A stretch of 64,000 nt of DNA from Branchipolynoe longqiensis (GCA_030323885.1 CM059187.1:87711726-87775725); one strand, 5' to 3'. Counted from the first letter of the stretch, positions 29,526 to 41,215 are shown. Program-made: numbers and translations. The notes: generated by a model not told the origin, from the sequence alone.

Positions 29526-29940
29526 ATTTAAGTGAAACCTATTTAAAATACCCCTTGAATGTTTAAATAACGCTATGATCCATTGTCACCCCCCCCCCCC
29601 ACACACACCCTTCAATGATGTTATAGCGAAACGACATTGAATAAAACAACGTTAATGGGGGAGGTTACATAGCGATAATCGCTATTACCACCATTAAAAA
29701 ATAGGGACTGTCTAGTGGTCACCTACCACCCCCATCTGTGAATGGGGTATTCCACTTCGTCATTGTCTTCATGCACTCCTCAATTTCAAAAGTATATCCA
29801 ACCCCCCCCCCCCCCCCCCCCCCCCCCAACAAAAAAAAACAAAAAACAGCCTGCACCATAGAACATCCAATAGACACAACTAACACGGGGTACACCTACA
29901 GAAAACACCCCGGTATGTGCGACTTGTACAGGCGATAGCT
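29526..29940. other. no gene seen; poly-C run
   Basis: Unassigned DNA with a poly-C run near 29,801-29,827. Confidence 0.4.
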
Positions 29941-29959
29941 TTGGTGGCGGGCGAAGGGT

Positions 29960-30440
29960 TCTCCTGGTGGGCGGGGGGCGCGGCGAGGCGGGGCGAGGCG
30001 AGCCGGGGCGAGGCGGGGCGTGGCGTGGTGTGGGGAGAGGGTCTGGGAGGGTCGGGGGAGGGGCGGGAGGGGGGACGGGGCGAGGCAGGGCGAGGCGGGG
30101 CGATGCGGGACGGAGCGGGGCGGGGCGGGGCGGGGGCGGGGCGGGGCGGGGCGGGGCGGGGCGGGGCGGGGCGGGGGGGCGGGGCAGGGCGGGGCGGGGC
30201 GCGTGGCGGGGGCGCGTGGCGGGGCGGGGTGTGGCGGGTCTGGGAGGGGCAGGGAGGGGCAAGACGGGGCGAGGCGGGGCGAGGCGGGGCAAGGCGGGGC
30301 GGGGCGACGCGGGACGGAGCGGGGCGGGACGGGCTGGGCGGGGCGGGGCTGGGCGGGGCGGGGCGGGGCTGGGCGGGGCGGGGCGGGGCGGGGCGACGCG
30401 GGACGGAACGGGACGGGGCGGGGCGGGGTGGAAGATATGG
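29960..30440 (+). repeat. (GGGGC)n array, G-rich strand plus
   Basis: Pentamers GGGGC mixed with GAGGC and GACGC variants. G-quadruplex-prone. Long Gly/Arg/Ala-rich frames are artefacts. Confidence 0.9.
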
Positions 30441-30599
30441 CAGAGGAGAGGGGTGGGTGGGGTGGGGCGCATGCGCGGTGGGCAGGAGAGACTGTGTACG
30501 GTGAATGCGCTGTGTATTGCGTCCGACCGTCGAACTGCAGCTGGTTCAGACAGCACCGCCCGGGGTGCGGCTATGGCACACAAACGAGCCGATGGCGTG

Positions 30600-30830
30600 C
30601 ATGGCCGTACGCCTGCCCCCCCCCCCCCCCCCCCCCGTCCCCGGCCTCCCCCCTCCCCATCCCGGCGCTATCCCCCGTACGCCCCACCTCCCCACTTTTC
30701 CTTCCCGGTCTCCTCCCCCCCCCCCCCCCCCCCCACACACACACTTCCCCACTCGCCGCCGCCGCCCGTACTGCCGCACCCCCCTCTACCCAGCCCCCCC
30801 CCCCCCCCCCCCCCCGCCGGCCACCGCCAC
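30600..30830. repeat. Poly-C runs
   Basis: Three C homopolymers in GC-rich DNA (near 30,618, 30,716 and 30,797). No gene. Confidence 0.7.
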
Positions 30831-30924
30831 TCCCCGTGCGTACCTGGGCACGGATGAGGACGCGGGGCGCATACGGAGCCCACGTTATCGTACCAAAATT
30901 ACGCAACGCTGTCTGTATATATGA

Positions 30925-30990
30925 CCATAGCTAGGATCTAAAACCCCAACAAACAAGCAGTTTTCATCGGACTATGCAGCATTAAACATA
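30925..30990. repeat. SINE-A tail and MITE-M end fragments
   Basis: AAAACCCCAACAAACAAGCA (SINE-A tail) is followed by TTTTCATCGGACTATGCAGC (MITE-M end). Confidence 0.45.
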
Positions 30991-30999
30991 ATAGTTCAT

Positions 31000-31410
31000 C
31001 GCTATGTTTGCAAGTACACTATTCATTTTATCTACCCCTCCTTCAATCCCTGCCTCCCGCTCCCCTCTCCCCGTCCATCCCCCCCCCCCCCTCCCCCCCC
31101 CCCCCACCACACACACACACTCTCCAACCACCATCCATCACGTCCATCACCACACCCTATCTCCGCCGACTTTGCTCCCACAAGACTCCCAGGCAGTACT
31201 ACAAAACCATTCAGACAACACCCAGTGGGAGCTGGGATTCTCTTTTAGTAGCAGTCGGCTCAATTCACTGCAGTCTATTCTAGTTAATGATTTATTAATC
31301 TAATCATTTCTATCTTTCTTCTTGTTCTCGGGTGAATGAGTCAGCTTCTGCAGCTAATGCGTGCTAACACGCCTGGCTCTATACAAGTCTCTTCTTTGTT
31401 TGTGTCTGGC
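31000..31410. other. no gene seen; C-rich part
   Basis: C-rich to about 31,120, then unassigned DNA. Confidence 0.4.
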
Positions 31411-31414
31411 TTAT

Positions 31415-32373
31415 GGGGCTGTCACATTACGATGCATCGCACAAACGTCTGGCGATATATGAGATTTGTTGCCGCTATGTCGGGATACGTCGTTATGCAT
31501 TACGCGTGCGTTAGGTGTGCGTTGGTATACGTCAATGTACTTCGACATTCATCGACATATGGTGGCATGCATCAGGGGGTCGGCAAAGTTTTGTACATGC
31601 ACAAAACTTTCAACGTATGACAATGTTACACCTATGTTACGCATATGCTACGCCTACATTAAGCATACATTAAAATATGTTAGACGTGTATTGGAGGAAC
31701 GTTGTTCTTACGTTGTCCTATGTTGACTTTCATTCCTCTGACAGAGAGCGTTCAATGCATGGATTGGCAATGTAATGCCAATGTATGACAATGTTGTTCT
31801 AACGTATGCATAACATATGGCCGATGCACGGTTGGTGTTTCTCCACCATGTCTCGACGTATTTGACGTATAGGGCGCGTGTCTGCCACTCGCTTAATGTA
31901 TATAAAGTTCGCTGGCATTCTGCGAATGTGCCATGAGGATTTTGTGGGTGGGTTGGGTGCCCCCTGCACGTTGGCATACATAACTCACGCATTACGCCAA
32001 CGTGAAATGCGCTGGACTGTCATTGGACATGCATTGTTCATGCGCTGGCACTACGCTCTCATATGTTGTGCAACACGTTTAACAGTCACTAGCAGAACAT
32101 TGGGGGTGCCTTATACCAATGCTAGGTAAACGCTGCAATGCGAGAGGTACATTAGCCACATATTGTGCCAAACGTTTTTTTGTTTTTTTTCTCATGCGTC
32201 GACATACGTTACCACTATGTCAGACTGACGCTGCTACACTTATGTCCACTACGTTGTGCTGACATTCAACCTTTCCCCCCTCCGCGCCGAAAAGTTTGAT
32301 GCATCTCGACGTAAAAGAGTGATTTTACACATTGGTGGTGCACTTGCGAGATGCGTCATAATGTGACAGGGCC
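31415..32373. mobile_element. GTCACA inverted-repeat element 4
   Basis: Left end GGGGCTGTCACATTACGATG; right end CGTCATAATGTGACAGGGCC. The flanks are TTAT and TTTA, so the site duplication is eroded. The interior reiterates TACGTCG / TATGTC / ACGTTG words. Palindrome GTTTTGTACATGCACAAAAC at 31,588-31,607. It is the longest of the group. Non-coding. Confidence 0.7.
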
Positions 32374-32715
32374 TTTACATACCCTCCCCGCATACCCCAC
32401 TCTCTCTGGTCGTCGCCTGTTTATGCACACACATAGCTTCGACTACGTTTACATTGTGTATTCCGTCCTGATAGGACCCTATATGTTGCCTGGGACGCAA
32501 AACTCCAATAAACAAACATCGTGTATTCGTTTTCTGGAACCTTCTCGAGCGCTTCCCCCAATTTCCCGAGGAAAGGTAGCCTCCCTGACCAGTCGCTTTA
32601 CCGATAGGTGTACATTCCAGTCGATATCGTAATCAATCAGGCCCTCAATCGGTCAATCAGTCAATCAGCCCGTGTGCCTACTTAGTCAGTCGACCGGTAA
32701 CCCTCGTTACCTGAT
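32374..32715 (+). other. Unassigned, with a SINE-A tail fragment
   Basis: Positions 32,464-32,515 carry the SINE-A 3' end (GTCCTGATAGGACC ... GGGACGCAAAACTCCAATAA). GGTCAATCAGTCAATCAG-type short repeats occur near 32,650. Confidence 0.5.
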
Positions 32716-32739
32716 CGCCCTTGTCCATCCCGGCGGCAG

Positions 32740-33010
32740 CAGGTCAGTCTCCCGCCCAGTCTCCCGCCCACACAGTCTCCCGCCAACAGTCACCCGCCCA
32801 CAGTCTTCTGCTGAGTCTCCCACACACAGTTTCCCAACCACACATTCTCCCACCCACACATTCCCCCACTCCCACAGTCCCCCACCAACACAGTCTCCCA
32901 CCCACCCATTCTCCCACCCACATTGTCTCCCACCCACACAGTCGCCCACACATAGTCTCCCACCCACAGTCTCCCACCCACAATCTGCAGCACCCAGTCA
33001 CCCACCCACA
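32740..33010 (+). repeat. CACAGTCTCCCACC minisatellite
   Basis: About fifteen diverged copies of a 15-16-bp unit of the type CCACACAGTCTCCCAC. Confidence 0.8.
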
Positions 33011-33235
33011 CAGCCTCACATGCACCCGCATATCCGCAACACACCCACACACACATACATTTCCCTAACCCCACATATTCACCCACACGCACCCACCCCA
33101 CCACGTGCCGACCCACGCGGCCATTTCCCCGGTCAGTGTGGTGGTCGATATGGTATTCGCTCTGCTCGCCCGGCACCTATTCCAGCTCCCGGCACGCCTA
33201 CCACTTCCGGTCCCGATAGCCGGCTACCCCACCCC

Positions 33236-33490
33236 AGGCCGCCCCGCCCCGCCCCGCCCCGCCCCGCCCCGCCCCGCCCCGCCCCGCCCCGCCCCGCCCC
33301 GCCCCGCCCCGCCCCGCCCCGCCCCGGCCTGCCCGCCCCGCCCCGCCCCGCCCCGCCCCGCTCCGCCCCGCCCTGCCCCGCCCCGCCCCGCCCCGCCCCG
33401 CCCCGCCCCGCCCCTCCCCGCCCCGCCCGCCCCGCCCCGCCCCGCCCCGCCCCGCCCCGCCCCGCCCAGTCTCGCCCCGCCCCGCCCCGC
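33236..33490 (-). repeat. (CCCCG)n array, G-rich strand minus
   Basis: Uninterrupted CCCCG pentamers for most of 250 bases. The same pentamer as at 29,960-30,440 but on the other strand. Confidence 0.92.
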
Positions 33491-33714
33491 CTCCGCCTCT
33501 TTCCGCCGCCTCCCGCCCATACCATCTTCTCGCCCCCGCCCCCCCCTCCCCCCCCCCCCCCTGCGTCCGATGTACGCAGCTCCATCAGGGTGTATGTGCA
33601 CGCGTATGTGTATGTATCGGTGCCTGTGTGTGTCGGGGTGGGTGGGTTGTGGCATTGTTACCCGCCTGGTGGTCGATGTCACCTTAATCCACATAATGGT
33701 CCGCATGGACCGGT

Positions 33715-33800
33715 GGCGGGCGGGCTGTCGGGCTGTCGGGCTGGCGGGCGGGCTGGCGGGCGGGCTGGCGGGCGGGCTGGCGGGCGGGCGGGGCGCCGGG
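33715..33800 (+). repeat. GGGCGGGCTGGC array
   Basis: About six copies of a 12-bp GGGCGGGCTGGC unit, preceded by GGGCTGTC variants. Confidence 0.9.
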
Positions 33801-33982
33801 TGGCCGGGCACCGGGTGGCCATGGACGCCGATAGTATTTGATTAAAGTTAAACAAAGGTAAAAGCGAGCCTCAGCCATTAACCGAACTCTATTTGAGAAG
33901 AGTGCGACAGCTGTGCACGACGCGCCACATGTCCCGTGATGCGCATCGAACCACACACAACAAACTGCCCCCCGGCTTGTTA

Positions 33983-34317
33983 CCCCAGTCACACTACTGC
34001 CAGCGTTCACTTGCGATCTTCTTGTGACCGAAAGCTGGTGACGTCCTTGCGACCTCCTTGCGACCAATACACAAAGACCATGGTTGGCGACCAATCATCG
34101 ATCGGTCCCCGACTGGTTGCGGAGCTCGTGGTCGCTGGCGCTTTGGTCAAAGGTTTTTTTTGGTGAAGCAGCTGCAACCTTCTGGCGACTAAAATGGACC
34201 AAAATGGTCGACAACTGGTCAGCGACCAGTCGAAAAGTGGTCGCAAGGTGGTCGCAAAGTGGTCGGAAGACGGTCGCAAAGTGGTCGCAAGCGAGCGCAG
34301 GCGTAGTGTGACTGGGG
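33983..34317. mobile_element. GTCACA inverted-repeat element 6
   Basis: Left end CCCCAGTCACACTAC; right end GTAGTGTGACTGGGG. The left half carries CTTGCGACC words; the right half carries the complement GGTCGCAAG at least five times. It is the shortest of the group, and its centre (about 34,150) has only a weak version of the palindrome. Non-coding. Confidence 0.72.
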
Positions 34318-34319
34318 CC

Positions 34320-34655
34320 TAAATTAGTGTGAACGCCACCCGCAACAGCAGGACGCCACCTGCGTTCCTGCGTCCCCCAGCTGCATCCATGCAACCCCGT
34401 AACTTAGCAACGCCCGTATTTACGCGGGAAACATGCCTGTCTTTAAAAAAGTCATTGCGTGTATTATTAATGCGAAATTGAGAATTCAACCAGACTACAT
34501 TAGAACTAGGATAACTCATGGAATATGTACCAGACATTAATCATGCATTTACATTGGTAAGAGTTTTCTGCAACTATGATACCTTATGATATCGCGTGAG
34601 TGCTGTTCTCCAAAAGAGTGTTGGGCAATAGCTACAAGCCAAATGAAGGGATGTT
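34320..34655. other. no gene seen
   Basis: Unassigned DNA. Confidence 0.4.
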
Positions 34656-34988
34656 CAAAGTTTGATAATCTGGTTGGTTTTGAGTTTCTGCCATTTTCTA
34701 TGATAACTACATTAGGTTGATCGTGATAATCTAATTTATTTTAGATTGAAGTAACTTGTATTTTAAATTGCTAACTTTTGGCGGTTTTTGAAGTGGACAC
34801 ATGCCAAATAAATTTTAGAAAGCACATCAAAATTCGGCCACCATGTGGTTCTATCGGATTGACTTATATGCAGCAAAACCTGTTTACTAAGTGCACCTGT
34901 ATTTAATTTGAATATGTGGATTCAAATCTATGTAAATGCTTTGGTTTTAGAAACCTTGATAATTTTATCGGACTATGCAGGTTTAAAC
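34656..34988 (-). mobile_element. MITE-M copy
   Basis: Reverse orientation. Interior 'ggttttgagtttctgccatt' and 'aagtgcacctgtatttaatt'; right end TTTATCGGACTATGCAGGTT. The left terminus is eroded. Confidence 0.65.
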
Positions 34989-35039
34989 TTGGACAATAAC
35001 GAAACCATTCATATTCATTTAATCACAGGGTTATATCAT

Positions 35040-35460
35040 TCAACACATTTTGTTGTTGTTGTACATTAGTTGAGTAAGCTGGGGAAATTTCAATCGCGAA
35101 CGATTGGTCTTCCTCATTCCATTGCTCCTTGCCCTATCCTAATAATGCCGAGTGCCAGGCTAGGAAGCGAAAGTATGAATTTGTAAGTCATGGTTTGACT
35201 CGACCAAGGTCTGTCTATGTGCCAAATTACTGCTTTTCACCTGCTTTATTATTCTCTGTTGTAATCATTGATTAACAGTGGGAAATTTCAACTGTAGACA
35301 CTTAATTGGTGTTCCTGATTCCACTTTTCCTTGCCCTATTTCCTAAATATCGGGTGCCATGCTGGTTAGGGAAAAGTCATTGGTTTCACTCGGCCGAGAT
35401 TCGAACCCGCAACCTGCTACTCAAGAAGCAAGTGCTCAACTCATTCGCTATCTTGTCTGA
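35040..35460 (-). repeat. Chimeric SINE-A/SINE-B remnants
   Basis: Two minus-strand copies in a row. Each joins the SINE-B tail ('gggaaatttcaatcgcgaac', 'ttcctcattccattgctcct') to the SINE-A middle ('gccctatcctaataatgccg', 'gtttgactcgac'). The second has a B-box complement GAGATTCGAACCCGC. The two families therefore exchange 3' ends. Confidence 0.65.
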
Positions 35461-36295
35461 TTGGACCCTTATTTTCCAGAAGGGATCTGTTAAAGTGCAT
35501 TCACTGTGTCAAGTGCCTTGACTTAAACACTTTGATGAGCACATCCAAGTGCTGGCTCATGGAAAATCGCCGTCTTGTCAAAGTTCTCACGCCTCTATTA
35601 TTTCTTCCAAGCCCCACCAAAAACGCATTCACTGACCATAGTAGGGTTACTAGGGAGGGGCTGGGCTGCGTAGCCCCCTTACCACAATAATGCAATATTA
35701 TGCTATTATCATGCAGCAGAATACAGATTATTTTGGAAAGGAATTGTACCCAGAAGGGGCCATTGCCCACCCTACGAATTGATAGATTGCACTAAGAAAT
35801 TGGCAACACTCATGTTAAACTACTGGGCCGTATAGGATTGACAAAAACCGGCGAGAATTCAACTGAAGACATGATTTTTATAATTTATTTAGTCGATATC
35901 TTGTCTTCAGGAGACAAGGAACCTTCAGGAGAGAAGGAACATTCCGCATACCTGCCAGCAGTATATATATGCTGAATAAGTAATTATACTAGATTTATAA
36001 GGCTGGAAGCCTCCCTCTGTTCCTCAGACATAACTCCTCTCTTAGTCATCGACTGGAGGAATCTTGTTCTAGTCATCTACTGTTCCGGTCTAGTCAACCT
36101 CAGATCCGTTGGGGGCGCCACCCGTCTGGTCACGCACCACTGCCCTCCCCCCACATACACTCACTATACCGCCTATATTACTTTGCTTTCTCGTTTACAT
36201 ACAAGTATTTGCAACAATACCCACAATCCACCACGATATGCTGATGTGTTTTCCATCATAAACACATGGTGAGCGCACAGCTGTTACTTACTAAC
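35461..36295. other. no gene seen
   Basis: Unassigned AT-rich DNA; no family recognised. Confidence 0.4.
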
Positions 36296-36299
36296 ATCC

Positions 36300-36510
36300 C
36301 AGCAGCGCCACCTAGTAGCGCCACCTAGTAGCGCCACCTAGTAGCGCCACCTAGTAGCGCCACCTAGTAGCGCCACATACAAGCGCCACCTACTAGCGCC
36401 CCCTATTAGCGCCGCCTATTAGCGCCGCCTATTAGCGCCACCTGGTAGCACCACCTAGTAGCACCACCTAGTAGCACCACCTAGTAGCACCACCTAGTAG
36501 CACCATCGCT
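36300..36510 (+). repeat. 13-bp minisatellite
   Basis: About fifteen copies of AGCGCCACCTAGT and variants (AGCACCACCTAGT, AGCGCCGCCTATT). Variants are clustered in blocks. Confidence 0.9.
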
Positions 36511-36689
36511 GTAGTCTTGATAAATGCTCTAATAAAGGCCCACACCCGCCACATTTAGTTCCCTATACCACCGCCAGGCTTCTTTCCGCTTACCCTACTC
36601 TATTTAAAATTGACATTCTATGATAACATGTACAGGTGTCATTTACAGTTCTCAAACAGGATTCTCCAATTAGTCTAAGGACATTTAGA

Positions 36690-37078
36690 ATTAGATAAGC
36701 CAATGGTTTTGATTTTCAGCCATTTTCTGAGATAAATACATTATGTTAATCGTTATAATCTATTTTATAACTTTTATTTTACATGGCTAACTTTGGAGAT
36801 ATTCGAAGTGAAAACATGAACAATTCATTTTGCCAAACACATAAAAAATCTCAATCCATAGGCTTCAGCCGTAACGAGTTCTATTAGATTGGCTCAGTAT
36901 ATCATTCTATGCAATAACACAGAACAATATTTAAGTTAGACAGTACCATTATTTAAGTTAGCACCATAGTATAGTTAGTATTTAATGCACCAGTATTAAC
37001 GTTAGACACATATGATTAAATCGAGTAAGTGCTTTGTTTTTGAAAACTTGATCCTTTAATCGGACTATGCAGCTTTAA
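36690..37078 (-). mobile_element. MITE-M copy
   Basis: Reverse orientation: CCAATGGTTTTGATTTTCAG near the left, 'gccaaacacataaaaaatct' inside, ATCGGACTATGCAGCTTTAA at the right. Confidence 0.68.
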
Positions 37079-37124
37079 GGTGGAAATATCGGGGAATCAT
37101 GGGCTCCATTGTGTACTTATAATA

Positions 37125-37500
37125 TATGTCCCAATAGAAACACAGACCCCCATTTCAAGATTGAAAGCATACACAAATTTACGATCATATTCAGACTGAA
37201 TGCACATAACATAAGACAATCCCACTTTATCTCAGAGGCACAACAACAACAAATAAAATGTATGATCATATTTAGACTGAATACACATAAAATAAGACAA
37301 TGCCACCTTATTTCAGAGGCACAACAAAATCAAATAAAAATGTATGATCATATTCAGACTGAATGCACATAAAATAAGACTATCCAACTTTATTTCAGAG
37401 GCACGATAAAAACAAATCCATGAAATTCTTTAACTTTGAATAGACGCGCATCCATGTGTCTGCATTTGCGCAGTGCAAGTCTATTGGGACATATATGTCA
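37125..37500. mobile_element. GTCCCAATAGA MITE with internal triplication
   Basis: Ends ATATATGTCCCAATAGAAAC and GTCTATTGGGACATATATGT. An 82-bp internal unit starting GATCATATTCAGACTGAATG is present three times in tandem (37,181-37,420); the copy split by the LINE at 12,624 has one. Confidence 0.78.
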
Positions 37501-37508
37501 TAGTATAT

Positions 37509-37760
37509 GAGCCTGTCTCAAAAGGTGATAACATTTTTTTTTGTCCATTGTAATGATTGACACAAAACAGCACAGAAACGGTTACACTGAAAACACAAGG
37601 ACATTTGCTTCAAATCCATATGTATTCTATTGGGAATATGAAACACCATGTAAAAAACAAATCAGTTTATCCTGACCAAATGCATAAGCAGATAGTATGT
37701 TGATTGTTACAATGAACAAAGTTTTGTCCCATATTGCTTAGCACCTTCTGAGACAGTCTC
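37509..37760. mobile_element. MITE with GAGCCTGTCTC ends
   Basis: A 252-bp element with ends GAGCCTGTCTCAAAAGGTG and CACCTTCTGAGACAGTCTC, inverted repeats with two mismatches over 19 bp. Subterminal TTTGTCC/GTCCCA words also tend to pair. Non-coding. Confidence 0.65.
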
Positions 37761-38299
37761 GTATCGGAAAAGGCACCCCTAGCAGGTAGTGATCTATAGT
37801 GAGTGGCAGTGTTTTCACCCTGCACACTTTGCCCGAAAAAGGGTGTTCTCCACCCGACGCACGTCCGAGGCCTATAAGCTGTTGGGCACCAATCTCCACA
37901 CCAGAACTCATAACTTACGCATCCTACTTACCAACCGATATGAGATGTCATGAGGGTCTGCTGAAAAACGACTCTTGCCTGCTGGCGAAACTTAATACCT
38001 GAAAAATGGCAATGTAGAAGGAAAAAAACACGGACAAACCTGAATATATTTACGATAGTCAATACAGGCAACGCTATTGAGATACCACTCTGTCATTCTG
38101 ACGAGTTCCCTTGTGAATATATATATAGATATATATATATATTTAAATATCTTAATATATAATATATAAATAAATACACATGTAAACATATATATATAAA
38201 TATAAATAAATATATAAGTATATATATGTCTACATATATATTCCGAAAAATTGAGCATTTACAGTAATTTATATAGAGCTCTATGTCTACAATTAAATC
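37761..38299. other. no gene seen; TA-rich part
   Basis: Unassigned, with a TATA-rich microsatellite at 38,115-38,240. Confidence 0.45.
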
Positions 38300-39770
38300 T
38301 ACCAAGAATTTAAATCCCACACACTCCTGCACGCCCGCACTACCTACACATAGATGTACACACAACTTAAATCCCACACATGTTTACAATTACACCATGT
38401 GAATGCCTACCATTAGATGTACCGACAGTTCAAATCCCACCCACCATTGCACCATGAGACTACCTACAATTATATGTACAGACAGTTCAAATCCCACCAC
38501 CATTGCACCATGAGACTACCTACAATTAGATGTACCGACAGTTCAAATGCCACCCACCATTGCACCATGAGACTACCTACAATTAGATGTATCGACAGTT
38601 CAAATCCCAACCACCATTGCACCATGAGACTAGCTACAATTAGATGTATCAACAGTTCAAATCCCACCCACCATTGCACCATGAGACTACCTACAATTAG
38701 ATGTACCGACAATTCAAATCCCACCACCCATTGCACCATGAGACTACCTACAATTCGATGGACCGATAGTTCAAATCCCACACACCATTGCACCATGAGA
38801 CTACCTACAATTAGATGTACCAACAGTTCAAATCCCACCCACCATTGCACCATGAGACTACCTACAATTCGATGGACCGACAGTTCAAATCCCACCCACC
38901 ATTGCACCATGAGACTACATACAATTAGATGTATGGACAGTTCAAATCCCACCCACCGTTGCACCAGGAGACTACCTACAATTAGATGTACAGACAGTGC
39001 AAATCCCATACACGATTGCACCATGAGACTACCTACAATTAGATGTACGGACAGTTCAAATCCCACCCACTGTTGCACCAGGAGAGTACCTACAATTAGA
39101 TGTGCAGACAGTTCAAATCCCATACACGATTGCACCATGAGACTACCTACAATTAGATGTACAGAGAGTTCAAATCCCAAACCAGATTGCACCAGGAGAC
39201 TACCTACAATTAGATGTACCGACATTTCAAATCCCACCCACTATTGCACCATGAGACTACCTACAATTAGATGTACCGACGATTCAAATCCCACCCAGCA
39301 TTGCACAATGTGAATACCTACAATTAGATGTACCGACGGTTCAACTCCCATACACGATTGCACTATGTGACTACCTACAATTAGATGTACGGGCAGTTGA
39401 AATCCCCCCCCAGCATTACACCATGAGACTACCTACAATTACATGTACCGACAGTCCAAATCCCACACACCCTTACACCATGTGACTACCTACAATTAGA
39501 TGTACCAACAGTTCAAATTCCACATACCCTTACACCATGCGACTACCTATAATTAGGTGTACCGACAGTTCAAATCCCACACAGCATTGCACTATATGAC
39601 TACCTACAATTAGATGTACCGACAACCTGAAGCCTCCCCACCCTTACACCGTATGACTACTTACAATTGGATGTACCAACAGTTCAAATCCCACACACCC
39701 TTACACCGTGTGACTACCTACAATTAGATGTCCCGACAGCATGAAGCCTCCCGACCCTTACACCGTAGCA
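38300..39770 (+). repeat. 57-bp satellite, about 25 copies
   Basis: The unit contains ACCATGAGACTACCTACAAT, TAGATGTACCGACAGTTCAA and ATCCCACCCACCATTGC. Most copies are 57 bp, exactly 19 codons, so a frame stays open for 298 residues on the plus strand (38,417-39,313) and 255 on the minus strand (38,470-39,237). Outer copies are the most diverged. I regard it as non-coding satellite. Confidence 0.92.
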
Positions 39771-39774
39771 ATGA

Positions 39775-40290
39775 CATGCTTAATCATGCCTCACATGTCA
39801 CTAGAAGACAAACGGCCCGCTACCACACTTAGCACATCGCGGTCTCTTTAAGTGGCACCCCATTAAAAGTTCCCAACTGATTACCTGCCAGCTAAGTGTA
39901 AGAGCTATCGTCGAGCTTCCCATATTGATTGCATCATTGTCAGAGCCCTGCTGGAGCCTGCACCGTCGTGTTATTATCATCTCCTCTCTATGTTGAGTCC
40001 ACCTATCAGTGTCTGAGGTTCGCCATCCGCTGGTAACCCACTCACTCTGCCAAATTAACCACTCACCGAAACCAGGCTGTCGTCTGCCCAACAGCTGACC
40101 TACATAATCGCGGCGCACTGTTCGGGGTCAGCGAATGGACGTGTACGCGTGCGCATGCGCGCCGGTTATGACGCGGGCGAGATCTGCGCCAGTGTAACTG
40201 AAGGGATGACTGCAGTGGAAAAGCAGATATTGGGAAAGAGAAAGAGAGAAAGAGAGAAAGAGAGAGAGAGAGGAGGGTGGGGGTGGGGGG
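39775..40290. other. Unassigned, with a CpG/NRF1 spot
   Basis: Contains the palindromic NRF1-like TGCGCATGCGC at 40,150-40,160 inside a short CpG-rich segment, then a GA-rich run (40,235-40,275). No coding exon recognised. Confidence 0.35.
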
Positions 40291-40293
40291 AGA

Positions 40294-40436
40294 AGTGAGT
40301 GATTGAGTCAGATTATATTGCAAGTACTCTCCAATTTGTGTAGATGATACAAGCGGGTTGTGTGAAGTGAGTGATTGAGTCAGATTATATTGCAAGTACT
40401 CTCCAATTTGTGTAGATGATACAAGCGGGTTGTGTT
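40294..40436 (+). repeat. 71-bp tandem duplication
   Basis: Two near-identical copies starting AGTGAGTGATTGAGTCAGAT. Confidence 0.92.
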
Positions 40437-40574
40437 AGAATATATGTGTATTCTTATGGGATATATCACACTTTATTGAATCGATTAAAAGAGGAGGTAA
40501 AGAAAACAAAGCAAACATCTCTTGAACAATTTCAATCTGTTCTCAAGCCTCCCCTGTTTAAAGGTACACAGCTC

Positions 40575-40660
40575 GGTGAAAGTGTGGTGGGAAACATACC
40601 ATCTAGAGCAGGATTCGAGCACACTTCCTGCCATTCCAGAATAACATTCTAATCATTATA
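40575..40660 (-). repeat. SINE-C-like head fragment
   Basis: Minus-strand tRNA-like sequence: complement of GTATAATGATTAGAATGTTA and GCTCGAATCCTGCTCTAGAT. Confidence 0.55.
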
Positions 40661-40664
40661 CTAT

Positions 40665-41170
40665 CTTCTTCTTCTTCTTCTTTTCGTTCGCCTTCAATTA
40701 CACTTGGAGCCCAGTTCAGTTGAATTTGTCTCCAAGTGTCATATGGCTGTGTATGTGTGGTACCATGGTTTGTTAGGGTGCGGCTTGCGGCCTGCTACCT
40801 CCGACTTCAGCACTCGAGGTTTTCTCTTCTTAGGGTTACCTCACCCTTAGCTCCTGATCAAAGGACCTACCTTGGGAGCACAAGGGGCTTGAGCTTATAA
40901 TGCGGCTCTTGCTCGCATGATGTACCTGTCATGGGACACATGAGGTATTTCAATGAGGACACCAGTGCCAACCAGTTGCCCACTCCTCGTCCTGTTAGGA
41001 TCATCGCCAGTTGGTCCAGGGCTGTTTATTCGACTGGGCAAGCCCACCTTATTTCACAGCTAACCATATTTAAAGGCCATGTCGCTATCCGCCACCTGCC
41101 ACCCGCTGGGTTGGGGATGGTCGCCTCGGGGATGATCGCCCCGTAGCCCAGATTACACTATCTAAGCTTC
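40665..41170 (-). repeat. Probable retroelement 3' end with GAA tail
   Basis: On the minus strand the segment ends GGCGAACGAAAAGAAGAAGA and further AAG units. Such tails occur at 3' ends of non-LTR retrotransposons or their SINEs. No protein motif is visible in the 500 bases upstream of the tail. The family assignment is a guess. Confidence 0.4.
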
Positions 41171-41215
41171 CTGATGAAATGACCCTATTCATGCCTACCT
41201 ATATATGTGGTTCCT

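Noticed and set aside
29917..30934. Long Gly/Arg/Ala-rich and Pro-rich frames
   Set aside because: They lie on GGGGC and poly-C arrays; all frames are open because stop codons need A and T.
38417..39313. 298-codon frame of 19-residue repeats
   Set aside because: The satellite unit is 57 bp, so any stop-free frame persists, and the opposite strand is also open.
38300..39770. CRISPR array
   Set aside because: The repeats are contiguous without unique spacers, and the sequence is eukaryotic.
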